A stretch of DNA of 64,000 bases from Cypionkella sp. (GTDB lineage: Bacteria > Pseudomonadota > Alphaproteobacteria > Rhodobacterales > Rhodobacteraceae): positions 62,001-126,000 of the forward strand of contig NZ_JAUSBA010000024.1 of assembly GCF_030652235.1 (NCBI RefSeq), read 5' to 3'. Shown piece by piece: positions 25,888 through 35,345 of this stretch; position 1 is the stretch's first letter, and every line of letters begins with the position of its first letter. Position numbers and translations under genes: made by a program. Below the pieces are notes generated by a model. It made no database searches, was not told the DNA's origin, and worked only from the letters and a program-made list of their open reading frames with translations.

Positions 25888-27185
25888 CCGATTTTTTCAA
25901 GAATATCCCCGCGATTAAATATGAGGGTGAAGGCTCGACCAACGAGTTCGCCTTCCGGCATTACGACCCCGATGAGGTGCTGCTGGGCAAGCGGATGGAA
26001 GACCATCTGCGCTTTGCCGTCGCCTATTGGCACAGCTTTGCGTGGCCCGGTGGCGACCCGTTTGGCGGGCAAACCTTTGATCGCCCGTGGTTCGGCGACA
26101 CCATGGCGCTGGCGAAACTAAAGGCCGATGTGGCGTTTGAGATGTTCGATATCTTGGGCACGCCGTTCTACGCCTTCCACGATGCCGATGCGCGGCCCGA
26201 GGGCGCGACCTTTGCCGAAAGCCTGCGCAACCTTGAGGAAATCGTTGATTACCTTGGCGAAAAGCAAGCCTCTCACAAGGCCAAGCTGCTCTGGGGCACC
26301 GCCAATATGTTCAGCCACAAGCGCTGGATGTCGGGGGCTGCCACCAACCCCGACCCGGAAGTCTACGCCTACGCTGCGGCCACGGTGAAATCCTGTCTCG
26401 ATGCCACCCATAAACTTGGCGGCGCGAACTATGTGCTGTGGGGCGGGCGTGAGGGCTACGAAACTTTGCTCAACACCGATCTGAAAGCCGAACGCGCGCA
26501 TGCTGGCCGCTTCCTGCAATCGGTCGTCGAGTATAAGCACAAAATCGGCTACAAGGGCGCGATCCTGATCGAGCCGAAGCCGCAAGAGCCTTCGAAGCAC
26601 CAGTATGACTACGATGTGGCGACGGTCTACGGCTTCCTGAAGGATTTCGGGCTGGAGAAAGAGGTTCAAGTCAACATCGAGCAGGGCCATGCGATCTTGG
26701 CCGGGCACTCGTTTGAACATGAGATCGCCACCGCTGCGGCCTTGGGGATCTTTGGCTCGATCGACATGAACCGCAACGATTACCAATCCGGCTGGGACAC
26801 CGACCAGTTCCCGAACAACCACGCCGAAAAAGCCGTGGCGTTCTATGAGATCCTGCGCGCGGGCGGTTATACCACCGGCGGCACCAACTTTGACGCCAAA
26901 GTGCGGCGGCAATCGCTGGACCCGGAAGATCTGATCCTCGCCCATGTCGGCGGCATGGACACCTGCGCGCGGGCCTTGAAGGCGGCGGCGTATCTGCTGG
27001 AGGATGACACTTTGGAAGCGGCACGGCGCGCGCGCTATGCCGGGTGGGAGCGTGAAGGGGCTAAAGCGATGCTGACGCAACCGCTGGAAGTGATCGCGGA
27101 TGCGGTGATTGCGAACAACATCAACCCGCAGCCGCGCTCGGGCCGTCAGGAACGGTTGGAGAACCTGTGGAACCACTACATCTGA
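25884..27185 (+). CDS. xylA: Xylose isomerase
   Basis: Interconverts D-xylose and D-xylulose; TIM-barrel metalloenzyme of 433 aa, a class II length. Catalytic His99 and Asp102 lie in [10 protein letters not shown]. Metal ligands are in [32 protein letters not shown] and [18 protein letters not shown]. Translationally coupled to xylB by an ATGA overlap, in the order xylB-xylA. No xylose transporter is next to it in this window. Confidence 0.96.
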   Translation: MTDFFKNIPAIKYEGEGSTNEFAFRHYDPDEVLLGKRMEDHLRFAVAYWHSFAWPGGDPFGGQTFDRPWFGDTMALAKLKADVAFEMFDILGTPFYAFHDADARPEGATFAESLRNLEEIVDYLGEKQASHKAKLLWGTANMFSHKRWMSGAATNPDPEVYAYAAATVKSCLDATHKLGGANYVLWGGREGYETLLNTDLKAERAHAGRFLQSVVEYKHKIGYKGAILIEPKPQEPSKHQYDYDVATVYGFLKDFGLEKEVQVNIEQGHAILAGHSFEHEIATAAALGIFGSIDMNRNDYQSGWDTDQFPNNHAEKAVAFYEILRAGGYTTGGTNFDAKVRRQSLDPEDLILAHVGGMDTCARALKAAAYLLEDDTLEAARRARYAGWEREGAKAMLTQPLEVIADAVIANNINPQPRSGRQERLENLWNHYI

Positions 27186-27204
27186 GCGGATGCCTGGTGA
27201 GCGA

Positions 27205-28188
27205 CTAGATAAGCGCGGCCAGCGGCGGGATGCCTCCGCTGGCCGTGACGCTTTTTAATGCGGCAGCGGCGGCGCGGTGGCCAAGGTGAAGGGCTTGCTC
27301 GGCGGTCCAGCCTTCGTGAATGGCGTAGATGATGCCTGCGCAGAACGCGTCTCCGGCACCCACAGGGCTGAGGATTTCAGCGGGATTTATGGGCTCTGGA
27401 CTGGACCAGAACGCGGTTTGATCGAGCCAAAGCGCGAGGGTTCCTGTGTGCAGAATGACGGTTTTCGCGCCTTGCGCTTGCAGGACCGTGGCGGCTTCCA
27501 GCAGGCGGGCGCGGTCGTCGGGGGCGATGTCCGCTCGGTTGGTGGCGCGGGCGGCTTCGATTTCATTCAGGAATAGGTAATCGGTGTGCGGCAGGGTGGC
27601 TTTGACGGTGGCGGCAAAGTCGGAAGTGGCGGATGAGACCAGATCAACACAGGTGATCATGCCTGCGGATTGGGCGCGGGCAAGGATGCGGGCGGCGGGG
27701 GTTTCGCCGCTGGGTTCTACTTTATCGAGAGTTGCCAGCAGGTTTGGGTAGCCGAGATAGAAGATTTTCGTGTTTTGCGCGGCGATGGATCCGATGGGGA
27801 TATCGGCTTCGTTGAGGGCGTCGTTCGCGCCGGGATGGTAGAAAAACGTACGGCTGTCGCCGGGGACGTTCATCACTTGGGTATGGGCCGTCGGATGATG
27901 CGGGGTTTGCTTTAGCCAGCGCGTGTCGACTTTGGCGGCGGCGCAGGCGGCGAGGCATATTTCGGCATGGGTGTCTGTCCCGATCAGGCCCACGGCATAG
28001 AGTGGCAGGTCGGCTTGAAAGGCGGCGAGGTCTAGGATCACGTTGGCGGCTCCGCCACCCACTCCTATGGCTTCGTGCTGGATGCGGACGAGATCGCTTT
28101 TCTGCGGCCAAGTGTCGATGCTGTGGACGATATCGATGATCCAGTTACCAGCGCAGGCGATGCCGTTTTTTTGGGTGAGCGAAATCAT
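27205..28188 (-). CDS. PfkB-family sugar kinase, substrate unknown
   Basis: Kinase of 327 aa in the ribokinase fold. The N-terminus GIACAGNWIIDIVHSIDTWP and VGGGAANVILDLAAF differ from known fructokinases and resemble an uncharacterised PfkB branch. The C-terminal catalytic motif SPVGAGDAFCAGIIYA has the usual GAGD. Its start overlaps the oxidoreductase stop by 4 bases. Last of a three-gene cassette with a class I aldolase, so it plausibly phosphorylates the sugar the aldolase later cleaves (inference). Confidence 0.85.
   Translation of the reverse strand: MISLTQKNGIACAGNWIIDIVHSIDTWPQKSDLVRIQHEAIGVGGGAANVILDLAAFQADLPLYAVGLIGTDTHAEICLAACAAAKVDTRWLKQTPHHPTAHTQVMNVPGDSRTFFYHPGANDALNEADIPIGSIAAQNTKIFYLGYPNLLATLDKVEPSGETPAARILARAQSAGMITCVDLVSSATSDFAATVKATLPHTDYLFLNEIEAARATNRADIAPDDRARLLEAATVLQAQGAKTVILHTGTLALWLDQTAFWSSPEPINPAEILSPVGAGDAFCAGIIYAIHEGWTAEQALHLGHRAAAAALKSVTASGGIPPLAALI
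27217..27244. terminator. Possible terminator hairpin at the 3' end of xylBA
   Basis: Perfect 9-base inverted repeat GGCCAGCGG / CCGCTGGCC with a 10-base loop, within the last codons of the opposing kinase and 31 bases after the xylA stop. No T-tract, so this is tentative. Confidence 0.35.
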
Positions 28189-29324
28189 GCATATTCCACG
28201 CTGACAGTGCGGTTATCTTTTCCAGCAGTCAGGGCGGCGGTGAGGATGGCGTGGTGGGCAGCGGCCTCGGACGGGTGAGCGCAGGGAAAGCCTGCGGCGT
28301 CACCGCCTGCCAGTTCATCCATATAGGCGGCCCACATTTGCTGTATGGCGTCAGTAAAGCCGAATTCAAAGATGCCGCCGGTGATGCCGGGGAACAGCGG
28401 CGTGTAGCCAAGGTCTTCGGTCGCCCAAGTCTGGGTGCCGCCGTTTTGGTAGTGCATGAACTGCCACTGCCGGGGGGATTTGGTCGTGAAAAAGGCGCTG
28501 CCCTTCATGCCAAGCACGCGGAGCGACCAAGTGTTGGCTTCGCCCGGTGCGATGCGCCATGTCTTTAGTACCATGGGGAAATTGCCGTAAGCAGTGGGGA
28601 CGCGGGCGGTGATGTTGGCGTTATCCCATGTCTCGCACGGCACGAGGTTGCCTTTGCCGTCGGGGCGCTGGCTGACGCGTTTCACTAGGCTGGCCTGCAC
28701 AGTATCGGGCCGCCAGCCGAGGCGCAGAGGAACGTGCAACACGTGCATGCCAAGGTCGCCCATACAGCCGTATTCGCCGTTCACATCCTTCATGCGCTTC
28801 CAGTTGATCACTTTATCGGGGTTGATGTCAGAGGAATGCAGAAAGCTGGCTTCGACTTCGAGGATTTCCCCAACCGCACCAGATTTCACGAAGTCGATCA
28901 CCTTTTGTGCGCCGGGGTAGAACGGCATTTCCGACGAGCAGCGCACGGTGAGTTCGGGGTGGTCGTTGACGGCGGCCATGATCGCGCGATTTTGGGCGCG
29001 GTCCATGCCGAATGGCTTTTCGCCGAACAGGTGTTTTCCGGCGTTCAGAATGTCGGGATACATCTGTTCGTGCAACACATGGGGGACGGCGCAGTAGACG
29101 GCATCAACCTCAGGGTTTTTCAGCAGGTCGTGATAGTCGGTGGTGGTTTGGATCGGCCCAAGGTGGGTAGCGAACCAATCCATCAGGCCGGGGTTGGTGT
29201 CGCAGACCGCGACGATGCGGGGTTTGGCTTTGGGGTTGCTTAGGTGTAGCCAGCGTGCGGCGGCAGAGGCAAATTCGCGGCCCATCAGGCCACAACCGAT
29301 GATACCGAAGCGGATTTCTTTCAT
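28185..29324 (-). CDS. Gfo/Idh/MocA-family oxidoreductase
   Basis: NAD(P)-dependent sugar or polyol dehydrogenase of 379 aa. The Rossmann motif is GIIGCGLMG and the catalytic-lysine motif is GEKPFGMDRAQN; the C-terminal domain is complete. ATG at 29324 is chosen because relatives begin KEIRFGIIGCG; an 18-codon in-frame extension overlaps the aldolase gene and is rejected. Lies 4 bases after the aldolase and overlaps the kinase by 4. Together they suggest oxidation, phosphorylation and cleavage of an unidentified sugar. Confidence 0.88.
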   Translation of the reverse strand: MKEIRFGIIGCGLMGREFASAAARWLHLSNPKAKPRIVAVCDTNPGLMDWFATHLGPIQTTTDYHDLLKNPEVDAVYCAVPHVLHEQMYPDILNAGKHLFGEKPFGMDRAQNRAIMAAVNDHPELTVRCSSEMPFYPGAQKVIDFVKSGAVGEILEVEASFLHSSDINPDKVINWKRMKDVNGEYGCMGDLGMHVLHVPLRLGWRPDTVQASLVKRVSQRPDGKGNLVPCETWDNANITARVPTAYGNFPMVLKTWRIAPGEANTWSLRVLGMKGSAFFTTKSPRQWQFMHYQNGGTQTWATEDLGYTPLFPGITGGIFEFGFTDAIQQMWAAYMDELAGGDAAGFPCAHPSEAAAHHAILTAALTAGKDNRTVSVEYA

Positions 29325-29328
29325 GGCG

Positions 29329-30153
29329 TCAGGCCAGATGCTTGGCAGCGTCGGCGGCGCTGGCTTTGTCATGCACAATCGCCATCAACGCGCGGGTCAT
29401 GCCGCCGGGGTTGGCGTGTTGCACGACATTGCGGCCATAGACGATACCGCGCGCGCCTTGTTGCATCAACTCGTGCGTGCGGGCGAGGATTTCGGCGTCA
29501 GACACGCGACCCCCACCCCGCACCAGAACCGGGATGCCTTGGGCGATTTCGATGACGCGGTGGTATTCAGACACATCGGTGCAGGGGTCGGCTTTGATGA
29601 TATCGGCGCCGAGTTCCGCAGCTTGACGGACGAGGGGCAGGATTTTCGAGATGTCGCCATCGACCATGTAGCCGCCCTTGGCATTATCTTGCATCACGAG
29701 CGGTTCGACCATCAGCGGCATGCCGTAGATTTCACATTCGCGTTTTAGGGCGTTCACGTTGCGCACGCAGTCGCGATAGAGTTCGGGCTGATTGGGCAGC
29801 AACAGAAGGTTGACCACAACGCAAGCGGCGTCGAGGACGAGGCCTTGTTCCACCGGGCGGTCGATGACTTCAGAGTAAAGCGTGCGCGGCAGCGGGGTGC
29901 CGTAAACATTGGCGATGTCGGTACGCAAAACCAAAGCGGGGCGGTTCTTGCCGGGAATGGCTTGCAGGATTTTCGCGGTACCGGGGGGGAGCTGGATGGC
30001 ATCAGGGGCAGCGGCTGCGACAGTTTGGATGGATTTTGTCATATTTTCGATGCCGCCGAGGAAAGATGCCTCGTTGAACATGCCGTGGTCGATGGCGACG
30101 TCAAAGCAGTTGCCCGAGGGCGCAAACAAGCGGTTGAGGCGGGCGGGGGTCAT
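29329..30153 (-). CDS. Class I (Schiff-base) aldolase, DeoC/LsrF/FbaB-like
   Basis: TIM-barrel aldolase of 274 aa. The candidate Schiff-base lysine is in GADIIKADPCTD, and the phosphate-binding end is VLVRGGGRVSDAEILART followed by GIVYGRNVVQH. This resembles LsrF and the sulfofructose-phosphate aldolase YihT more than classical fructose-bisphosphate aldolase. First gene of the kinase-dehydrogenase-aldolase cassette. A perfect 20-base LacI-type palindrome lies 14 bases upstream of its ATG. Specificity cannot be assigned. Confidence 0.84.
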   Translation of the reverse strand: MTPARLNRLFAPSGNCFDVAIDHGMFNEASFLGGIENMTKSIQTVAAAAPDAIQLPPGTAKILQAIPGKNRPALVLRTDIANVYGTPLPRTLYSEVIDRPVEQGLVLDAACVVVNLLLLPNQPELYRDCVRNVNALKRECEIYGMPLMVEPLVMQDNAKGGYMVDGDISKILPLVRQAAELGADIIKADPCTDVSEYHRVIEIAQGIPVLVRGGGRVSDAEILARTHELMQQGARGIVYGRNVVQHANPGGMTRALMAIVHDKASAADAAKHLA

Positions 30154-30166
30154 AGCGTGATCCTGC

Positions 30167-30186
30167 TTGTGAAAACGTTTTCACAA
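30167..30186. promoter_or_regulatory. Perfect LacI-family operator palindrome
   Basis: TTGTGAAAAC followed directly by its exact reverse complement GTTTTCACAA. It lies between the aldolase start (30153) and the divergent M20 peptidase (30301). The same right arm occurs upstream of xylB at 24387-24396. Confidence 0.8.
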
Positions 30187-30300
30187 TCGGTATCGGTGGG
30201 TGCGGATTCTGTCAACGGCAAAGGAAAATCCTGCCACAGCGGGGGTTTGCTTGGCGGTTGGAGATGGTCTAGCCTTTGGGTGCAATGGCAGGAGATGTCG

Positions 30301-31668
30301 ATGGCTTGGCAGCAGTATCTGGACTCGGAGCAGGCGCGGTTTGTGCAGGAATTGCTGGCATTTGTGCGGATTCGATCCGTGTCAGCCAAGCCCGAGAATA
30401 TCCCGGATGTGGTGCGCGCTGCGGAATGGGTGGCGCAGCGGTTGACGGCGGCAGGGGTTGAGGCGGCAGAGGTGTTGCCGACAGATGGGCATCCGGTGGT
30501 CTGCGGACATTGGCTGCACGCGGGGGGCGATAAGCCGACGATCCTGATCTATGGGCATTTCGATGTGCAGCCTGCCGAGCCGTTTGATCTGTGGGACAGC
30601 CCGCCCTTTGAACCCGAGGTGCGGAATGGCAGGGTCTGGGGGCGCGGGGCTTCAGATGACAAGGGCGGCATGTTGGTGCCGATCTTGGCGGTGGAGGCGC
30701 TGCTGAAAACTGCTGGGCGTCTGCCGGTGAATGTGAAGTTTTTCTTTGAGGGGCAGGAGGAGATCGGCTCGCCTGATTTGCCGCCTTTTGTTGCGGCGAA
30801 CGCGGAACTGTTGACAGCGGATATGATTTTCTCGGCGGATGGGCTGCAATATGCGCCGGATCAGCCGCAGATTGTTGAGGCGTTGAAGGGGTTGGTGAAG
30901 GCCGAGATCGTGGTGCGGGGGCCACGGTCGGATCAACACTCGGGCCTGCATGGCGGCGGGATTGCCAATCCGGCAATGGCTTTGGCGCATCTGTTGGCCT
31001 CGATGAAGTCGGCGGGCGGCTTGGTGACGGTCGAAGGGTTTTATGACGATGTCGTGCCGCTGACCGAGGCGGACCGGGCGGTGATTGCGCGGATACCTTA
31101 TGAAGAAGGTGCGTATCTGGCGGAAACCGGAGCGCCTGCGGTGTTTGGCGAGCCCGGATATACGACACGCGAACGGCTATGGGCGCGGCCAACGCTGGAT
31201 GTGAACGGGCTGACCAGTGGATGGCAGGGGATTGGCTCAAAAACCGTGCATCCGGCCGAGGCACGGGCGAAGATCACCTGTCGATTGGTGGCGGCCCAGA
31301 ATCCGGCAAAGATTTTGGCGGCACTCGCGGCGCATTTGCAAGCGCATTGTCCTACCGGAGTGACGGCTGAACTGGAGCCGGGGCAAGGCGGGGCGGGGCC
31401 GTTCTTGATGCCATCGGGGCATAATGCGACGGGCATCGCGGCGCAGGTGCTGGAGGAGGTTTATGGCAAAGCGCCGTATCGCACGCGGTTGGGCGGATCT
31501 ATTCCGGTGATGACAACCTTGTTAGAGGTGTTGGGGGTGCATGCGGTGATGTTTGGCTTTTCGCATGACGATGAGAATTTACACGCGCCGAATGAATTCT
31601 TTCGGTTGGAGGCGTTCCGGTTGGGCCAAGCGGCTTATGTGCGATTGTTGCAGCGGTTGGGGACATAA
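30301..31668 (+). CDS. M20-family metallopeptidase (dipeptidase/deacylase)
   Basis: Zinc-dependent peptidase of the M20/M25/M40 family, 455 aa, cytoplasmic (no signal peptide). Metal and catalytic motifs are IYGHFDVQPAEP, WGRGASDDKGGM and FEGQEEIGSPDL, with the dimerisation-domain histidine in SDQHSGLHGG and a C-terminal metal His in HDDENLHAPNE. AGGAG at 30290-30294 supports ATG 30301. Long in-frame upstream sequence runs antisense to the aldolase gene and is rejected. Divergent from the sugar cassette. Confidence 0.91.
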   Translation: MAWQQYLDSEQARFVQELLAFVRIRSVSAKPENIPDVVRAAEWVAQRLTAAGVEAAEVLPTDGHPVVCGHWLHAGGDKPTILIYGHFDVQPAEPFDLWDSPPFEPEVRNGRVWGRGASDDKGGMLVPILAVEALLKTAGRLPVNVKFFFEGQEEIGSPDLPPFVAANAELLTADMIFSADGLQYAPDQPQIVEALKGLVKAEIVVRGPRSDQHSGLHGGGIANPAMALAHLLASMKSAGGLVTVEGFYDDVVPLTEADRAVIARIPYEEGAYLAETGAPAVFGEPGYTTRERLWARPTLDVNGLTSGWQGIGSKTVHPAEARAKITCRLVAAQNPAKILAALAAHLQAHCPTGVTAELEPGQGGAGPFLMPSGHNATGIAAQVLEEVYGKAPYRTRLGGSIPVMTTLLEVLGVHAVMFGFSHDDENLHAPNEFFRLEAFRLGQAAYVRLLQRLGT

Positions 31669-31743
31669 GGCACGCTCGGCGCTCTCTTGCGGGCGCTTCT
31701 CGCCTTGTAGCGCAGAGGCCTGAAAGGGCCGATAGGCGGCGGT

Positions 31744-32394
31744 TCAAGACAAGGCCGCGAGCAGGTCCATGGCGGTGATCTGATCGAATTGGACGTGGCG
31801 GTGCATCAGGGTCTCGGCCCCGGCGGCATCGCGGGCGAAGATCAGGGTGGCGATGGCGCGGTGCTCAGTGGCAGAGCTTGCGATGGCCCCGGCATAGCGG
31901 TAGCGGGCGCGGTAATAGGCCAAGAGTTTGCGGGCGTTGGTTTTGATCATCTCGGTCAAGAACGGGTTGCCTGCGGCCAGCGCCACACATTCGTGAAAGC
32001 GCAGGTTCAGCTGGTAATAGGCGTCGGGGTTGGCGTCACCTTGTTCAGTCGAGAACGTCTCACAGGCTTGCACGGCGGCTTCCAGCGCCGTGGCCCAAGA
32101 CACCGACAAACGGCGGGCGGCGAGGCCTGCGGCTTGGCCTTCAAGTTTGGCGTGAACTTCAAGGATGGCCAAGAATTCCTCAAGGCTCGGGCGGAACACC
32201 GTGGCCCCCTTGCGCGGCAGGCGACGCACAAGGCCCATGGCTTCGAGTTGCAGGATGGCTTCGCGAACGGGGGTGCGCGAGACGGCAAACTCGGTAACCA
32301 GTTCGGCCTCATCAATCACATCGCCGGGGTTGAGGCGGCCTGTGTCGATCCACGACAGGATCTTATTGGTGAGGGTTTCGGTTTGGCCTGCCAT
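31744..32394 (-). CDS. GntR-family transcriptional regulator (FCD domain)
   Basis: Regulator of 216 aa with a GntR winged helix (GRLNPGDVIDEAELVTEFAVSRTPVREAILQLE, quoted only to locate it at residues 19-51 in parts). The FCD domain has candidate metal ligands in LNLRFHECVALA, TEHRAIA and LMHRHV. Convergent with the M20 peptidase gene, which is a possible target by proximity only. Effector unknown. Confidence 0.88.
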   Translation of the reverse strand: MAGQTETLTNKILSWIDTGRLNPGDVIDEAELVTEFAVSRTPVREAILQLEAMGLVRRLPRKGATVFRPSLEEFLAILEVHAKLEGQAAGLAARRLSVSWATALEAAVQACETFSTEQGDANPDAYYQLNLRFHECVALAAGNPFLTEMIKTNARKLLAYYRARYRYAGAIASSATEHRAIATLIFARDAAGAETLMHRHVQFDQITAMDLLAALS

Positions 32395-32729
32395 GTCTGA
32401 TCAAAAGACCGAAAAGGCTGACAGGTAAAGGGGGATAGCTGGAAAGCTTCACGTGAGGCCGGGTCGATTGTTTCGCAAATGCAACCAATGGGAGATTGGA
32501 GTGGAATAGCATCAGCGCGATGGCTGCACAAAAGAAGATCATCTGTAGCGAGAAAGCCGCAAATGTGGCGAAATGGGGGGGGAAGTCCGGCAAAAACCGA
32601 TCACGCTTGGTCTACGCACTAGAAATAGTATCGAAAGATATATATTCGTTTTTTTAATCAGCCTCCGAAAGTGAGGCGAATAACACGCCGGACAGTAAAG
32701 TCTGGGTTTTTTTGAGGCGGAGTAGTAAT
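32395..32729 (+). promoter_or_regulatory. AT-rich leader of the adhesin operon with three stem-loops
   Basis: This 335-base gap has no gene. Its last 100 bases are AT-rich and hold CGAA / TTCG followed by T7 (32632-32655), GCCTC / GAGGC (32661-32677), and CCGGAC / GTCTGG followed by G and T7 (32688-32713). The last looks like an intrinsic terminator ending 16 bases before the adhesin ATG. Attenuation is possible; no known riboswitch core was recognised. Confidence 0.5.
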
Positions 32730-35330
32730 ATGGAAAAAGCGATTGATTTCGCTGTCCGCAGTGTTGCGGGCAGTGCGCAGCATGGCAGTTTCGCAGGCGA
32801 CAGCCAAGGCAACGTCATTCAGGTCGGTTCGGGCGATAGCGTTTCGCTGAACCTCTCCCGCGCAAGCGTGGTGGGCTATGAGCAGCAGGGCGGCGATTTG
32901 CTGGTCAAGCTGTCGGATGACCGCAGCATCTTGCTGAGCAACTATTTCGCCGAAAACGCAGGGGACGTGAACCATCTCTATCTGTCCTCAGATGGCGAGA
33001 TCACCGAGGTGATCGTCCACGAGGGTCAGGGTGGCGTGCTGGCGGCGGATTATGGCCCGGTCAGCGGCTGGGATAAATGGAGCCCGCTCGACGATATGCG
33101 CTTTACCAAAGCGGATAGCATCTCGGATGTGGCGATGGTGTCGAACGAACCTGCCGGGATGGCACCGTTCGTGCCGGGCCTGCTGGGTTTGGGCGGTTTT
33201 GGCGCGATTGCAGCCGGGGCTGGCGCGATCGCGGTGATCACCGGTGGCGGTGGTGGCGGTGGCACCCCTGACACAACCCCGCCTGCAATGGCCGTGACCG
33301 AGGGCACCAAATCGGTGAACCATGTTGAAAATGGCGTCGATTATGTGAATGGCGTGGTGATCGCCGGCACCAGCGAGCCAGGTGCGAAGATCGACGTTTT
33401 GCTCAATGGCCATACGCAGACGACCACGGTTGACAACACTGGCCATTGGACAGTGACCTTCCCGACGACGGAAGTTGATCCGGGTGAGTATGAAATTCCG
33501 GTTGTGGTGAAAGCCACTGATGCCGCGGGCAACAGCACGACCTGGAACGATGTTCTGGTGGTCGATACCCTGCCGAACCCGATCAACTTTGATGCGGTCA
33601 CGGGTGACGACAAAGTGAACTTTGTCGAGAATTCGACCGGGTTGGTGGTAACGGGCACCTCGATTGCGGGCGCTGCGCTGGATGTAACGCTAAATGGCGT
33701 GACGAAGACGGTTGTGGTGGGCACGGACGGGCATTGGACCACGACCTACCCGACGGGTACTCTGCCCGCTGGTGAATATAATCAGGTGATTACCGCGACT
33801 TCAACGGATACCCACGGCAACACCTCGACCTCGAGCCATACGTTCGCTGTGGATACCCAAACCTCGATCACTTTCACCGGCACGCCGGGAGGCGATGGCA
33901 TGGTGAACGCAAGCGAGGCTGCGGCGGGCGTGGTGCTGAACGGCACAGCACAGGCGGGGGCATCGATTTCGGTGGCGTGGAATGGCACGACGCTGACCAC
34001 GGTGGCGAATTCGAGCGGGGTGTGGTCGGTGACCTATCCGGTCGGATCAGTGACGGCGGGATCTTATAGCTCGACCGCGACGGCTACGGCGACCGACAGC
34101 TTTGGCAATACGGCGACGACCAGCCATGAGGTGAATGTAGATACCGAAGTGGTGCCGTTTGACCGCGCCACCCTGTCGACCGGGGCAGATACGATCCTGA
34201 ACGCAGTGGAGGCCACCACTGGTTTGACGGTGACCGGCCATGTGGAAGCGGGATCGACCGTGATGCTGAAGTTTGGCGGCGGCGCGCAACACGCGGCCAC
34301 TGTCGCAGCCGATGGCAGCTGGAGCTTGACCATTCCGGCAGACGAAATCCCTGCAGGCGAGAATTCGGTGACACTGACGGCGGTGGCGACGGATCACGTT
34401 GGCAACGTCTCGACCCTGACCGAACAGGTTTCGGTGGATACCATTGTGCGCAACTTCAGCCATGTTGAGGCGATCGCGGGCGACGATATTCTGAACGCGG
34501 CTGAACGTGCGGCGGGCTTGACGCTGACAGGCACGTCGGAGCCATTCTCGACATTGGTTCTGCATCTGGCCAATGGCTCGGAAGTGGCGGCTTCTGTCGG
34601 CTCGGATGGGTTGTGGAGTGCGACTTTCCCGGCCTCATCATTGCCTTTGGGCGAAGGCAACACCACGGTCACAGTGACAGCGACGGATCGTGCGGGCAAC
34701 ACCGCCAGCTACACCGACAGCTTCCACTATGATGCCCTGATGCCTGCTGATCCGTGGATCACCAATGACTCGGGTTCGGGCAACTTGATCTCTGGCATCG
34801 CAACAGCAGCTTCGCCTGATCCGCTGACCTATCATGCGGTCGCGGCGACGGGTGCGGCAACCGACATTCACTCGATTGGGCCCGGCATTGATCAGGACAT
34901 AGACGTGAACGGCACCATTGTGCCAAGCCATTGGGCGCTGTTTACCGCGCCGGTGGCCGATGGCAGTTATCTGGTGATCAATGACACCGATGCGGCGGGC
35001 AATGAACAAAGCACGCTCTATCTGCGCTCAACCACAGACGTGGCGGTGGATCTGAACCGTGATGGACTCCAAGGCTTTGATTTCGGCACCATTGATCTGA
35101 CCTCTTCGAAAGCGACGCTGTCGCTGAACGAGGCGCAGATCAACAGTCTGACCGGAGCGGATCACCAGATGGCGATCCGGGGCGATGCGGATGATCACGT
35201 CAACATCACGGGCGCGGTCGTTGGCGCGCATCAGGTGGTGAATGGCGAGAGCTACACGCTTTACACGCTGGGCAGCAGTGGGGCTTCGGTGTTGGTTGAC
35301 GATGATATCCACGTCAATACTGCTGTTTGA
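32730..35330 (+). CDS. BapA-prefix surface protein with Ig-like repeats, type I secretion substrate
   Basis: Acidic 866-aa protein with no Sec signal. Residues about 1-130 resemble the BapA/LapA prefix domain (YLSSDGEITEVIVHEG). A Gly/Ala hydrophobic segment (LLGLGGFGAIAAGAGAIAVI) and a Gly tract follow. Five bacterial Ig-like repeats of about 97 residues span about 187-670, each ending near DxxGNxST and VDT. The C-terminal 190 residues end LVDDDIHVNTAV, a likely uncleaved secretion signal. No RTX nonapeptides. The three secretion genes follow directly, so it is their probable substrate; cell adhesion or matrix is inferred. Confidence 0.85.
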   Translation: MEKAIDFAVRSVAGSAQHGSFAGDSQGNVIQVGSGDSVSLNLSRASVVGYEQQGGDLLVKLSDDRSILLSNYFAENAGDVNHLYLSSDGEITEVIVHEGQGGVLAADYGPVSGWDKWSPLDDMRFTKADSISDVAMVSNEPAGMAPFVPGLLGLGGFGAIAAGAGAIAVITGGGGGGGTPDTTPPAMAVTEGTKSVNHVENGVDYVNGVVIAGTSEPGAKIDVLLNGHTQTTTVDNTGHWTVTFPTTEVDPGEYEIPVVVKATDAAGNSTTWNDVLVVDTLPNPINFDAVTGDDKVNFVENSTGLVVTGTSIAGAALDVTLNGVTKTVVVGTDGHWTTTYPTGTLPAGEYNQVITATSTDTHGNTSTSSHTFAVDTQTSITFTGTPGGDGMVNASEAAAGVVLNGTAQAGASISVAWNGTTLTTVANSSGVWSVTYPVGSVTAGSYSSTATATATDSFGNTATTSHEVNVDTEVVPFDRATLSTGADTILNAVEATTGLTVTGHVEAGSTVMLKFGGGAQHAATVAADGSWSLTIPADEIPAGENSVTLTAVATDHVGNVSTLTEQVSVDTIVRNFSHVEAIAGDDILNAAERAAGLTLTGTSEPFSTLVLHLANGSEVAASVGSDGLWSATFPASSLPLGEGNTTVTVTATDRAGNTASYTDSFHYDALMPADPWITNDSGSGNLISGIATAASPDPLTYHAVAATGAATDIHSIGPGIDQDIDVNGTIVPSHWALFTAPVADGSYLVINDTDAAGNEQSTLYLRSTTDVAVDLNRDGLQGFDFGTIDLTSSKATLSLNEAQINSLTGADHQMAIRGDADDHVNITGAVVGAHQVVNGESYTLYTLGSSGASVLVDDDIHVNTAV

Positions 35331-35345
35331 TCAGGAAAACGGGCG

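Noticed and set aside
29845-30300. N-terminal extension of the M20 peptidase
   Set aside because: It runs antisense through the aldolase gene, while AGGAG at 30290 and ATG 30301 give a normal start.
30269-31264. Long minus-strand frame opposite the M20 peptidase gene
   Set aside because: Pro/Arg/Ser-rich translation typical of antisense GC-rich coding DNA; the plus-strand peptidase has all family motifs.
33291-34740. Tandem repeats as a possible CRISPR or satellite
   Set aside because: Repetition is at protein level (Ig-like domains of about 97 residues) with diverged DNA; no short regularly spaced repeats exist in the window.
32730-35330. RTX calcium-binding repeats or LapG cleavage site in the surface protein
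   Set aside because: No GGxGxDxxx nonapeptides and no TAAG/PAAG in the N-terminal part were found.
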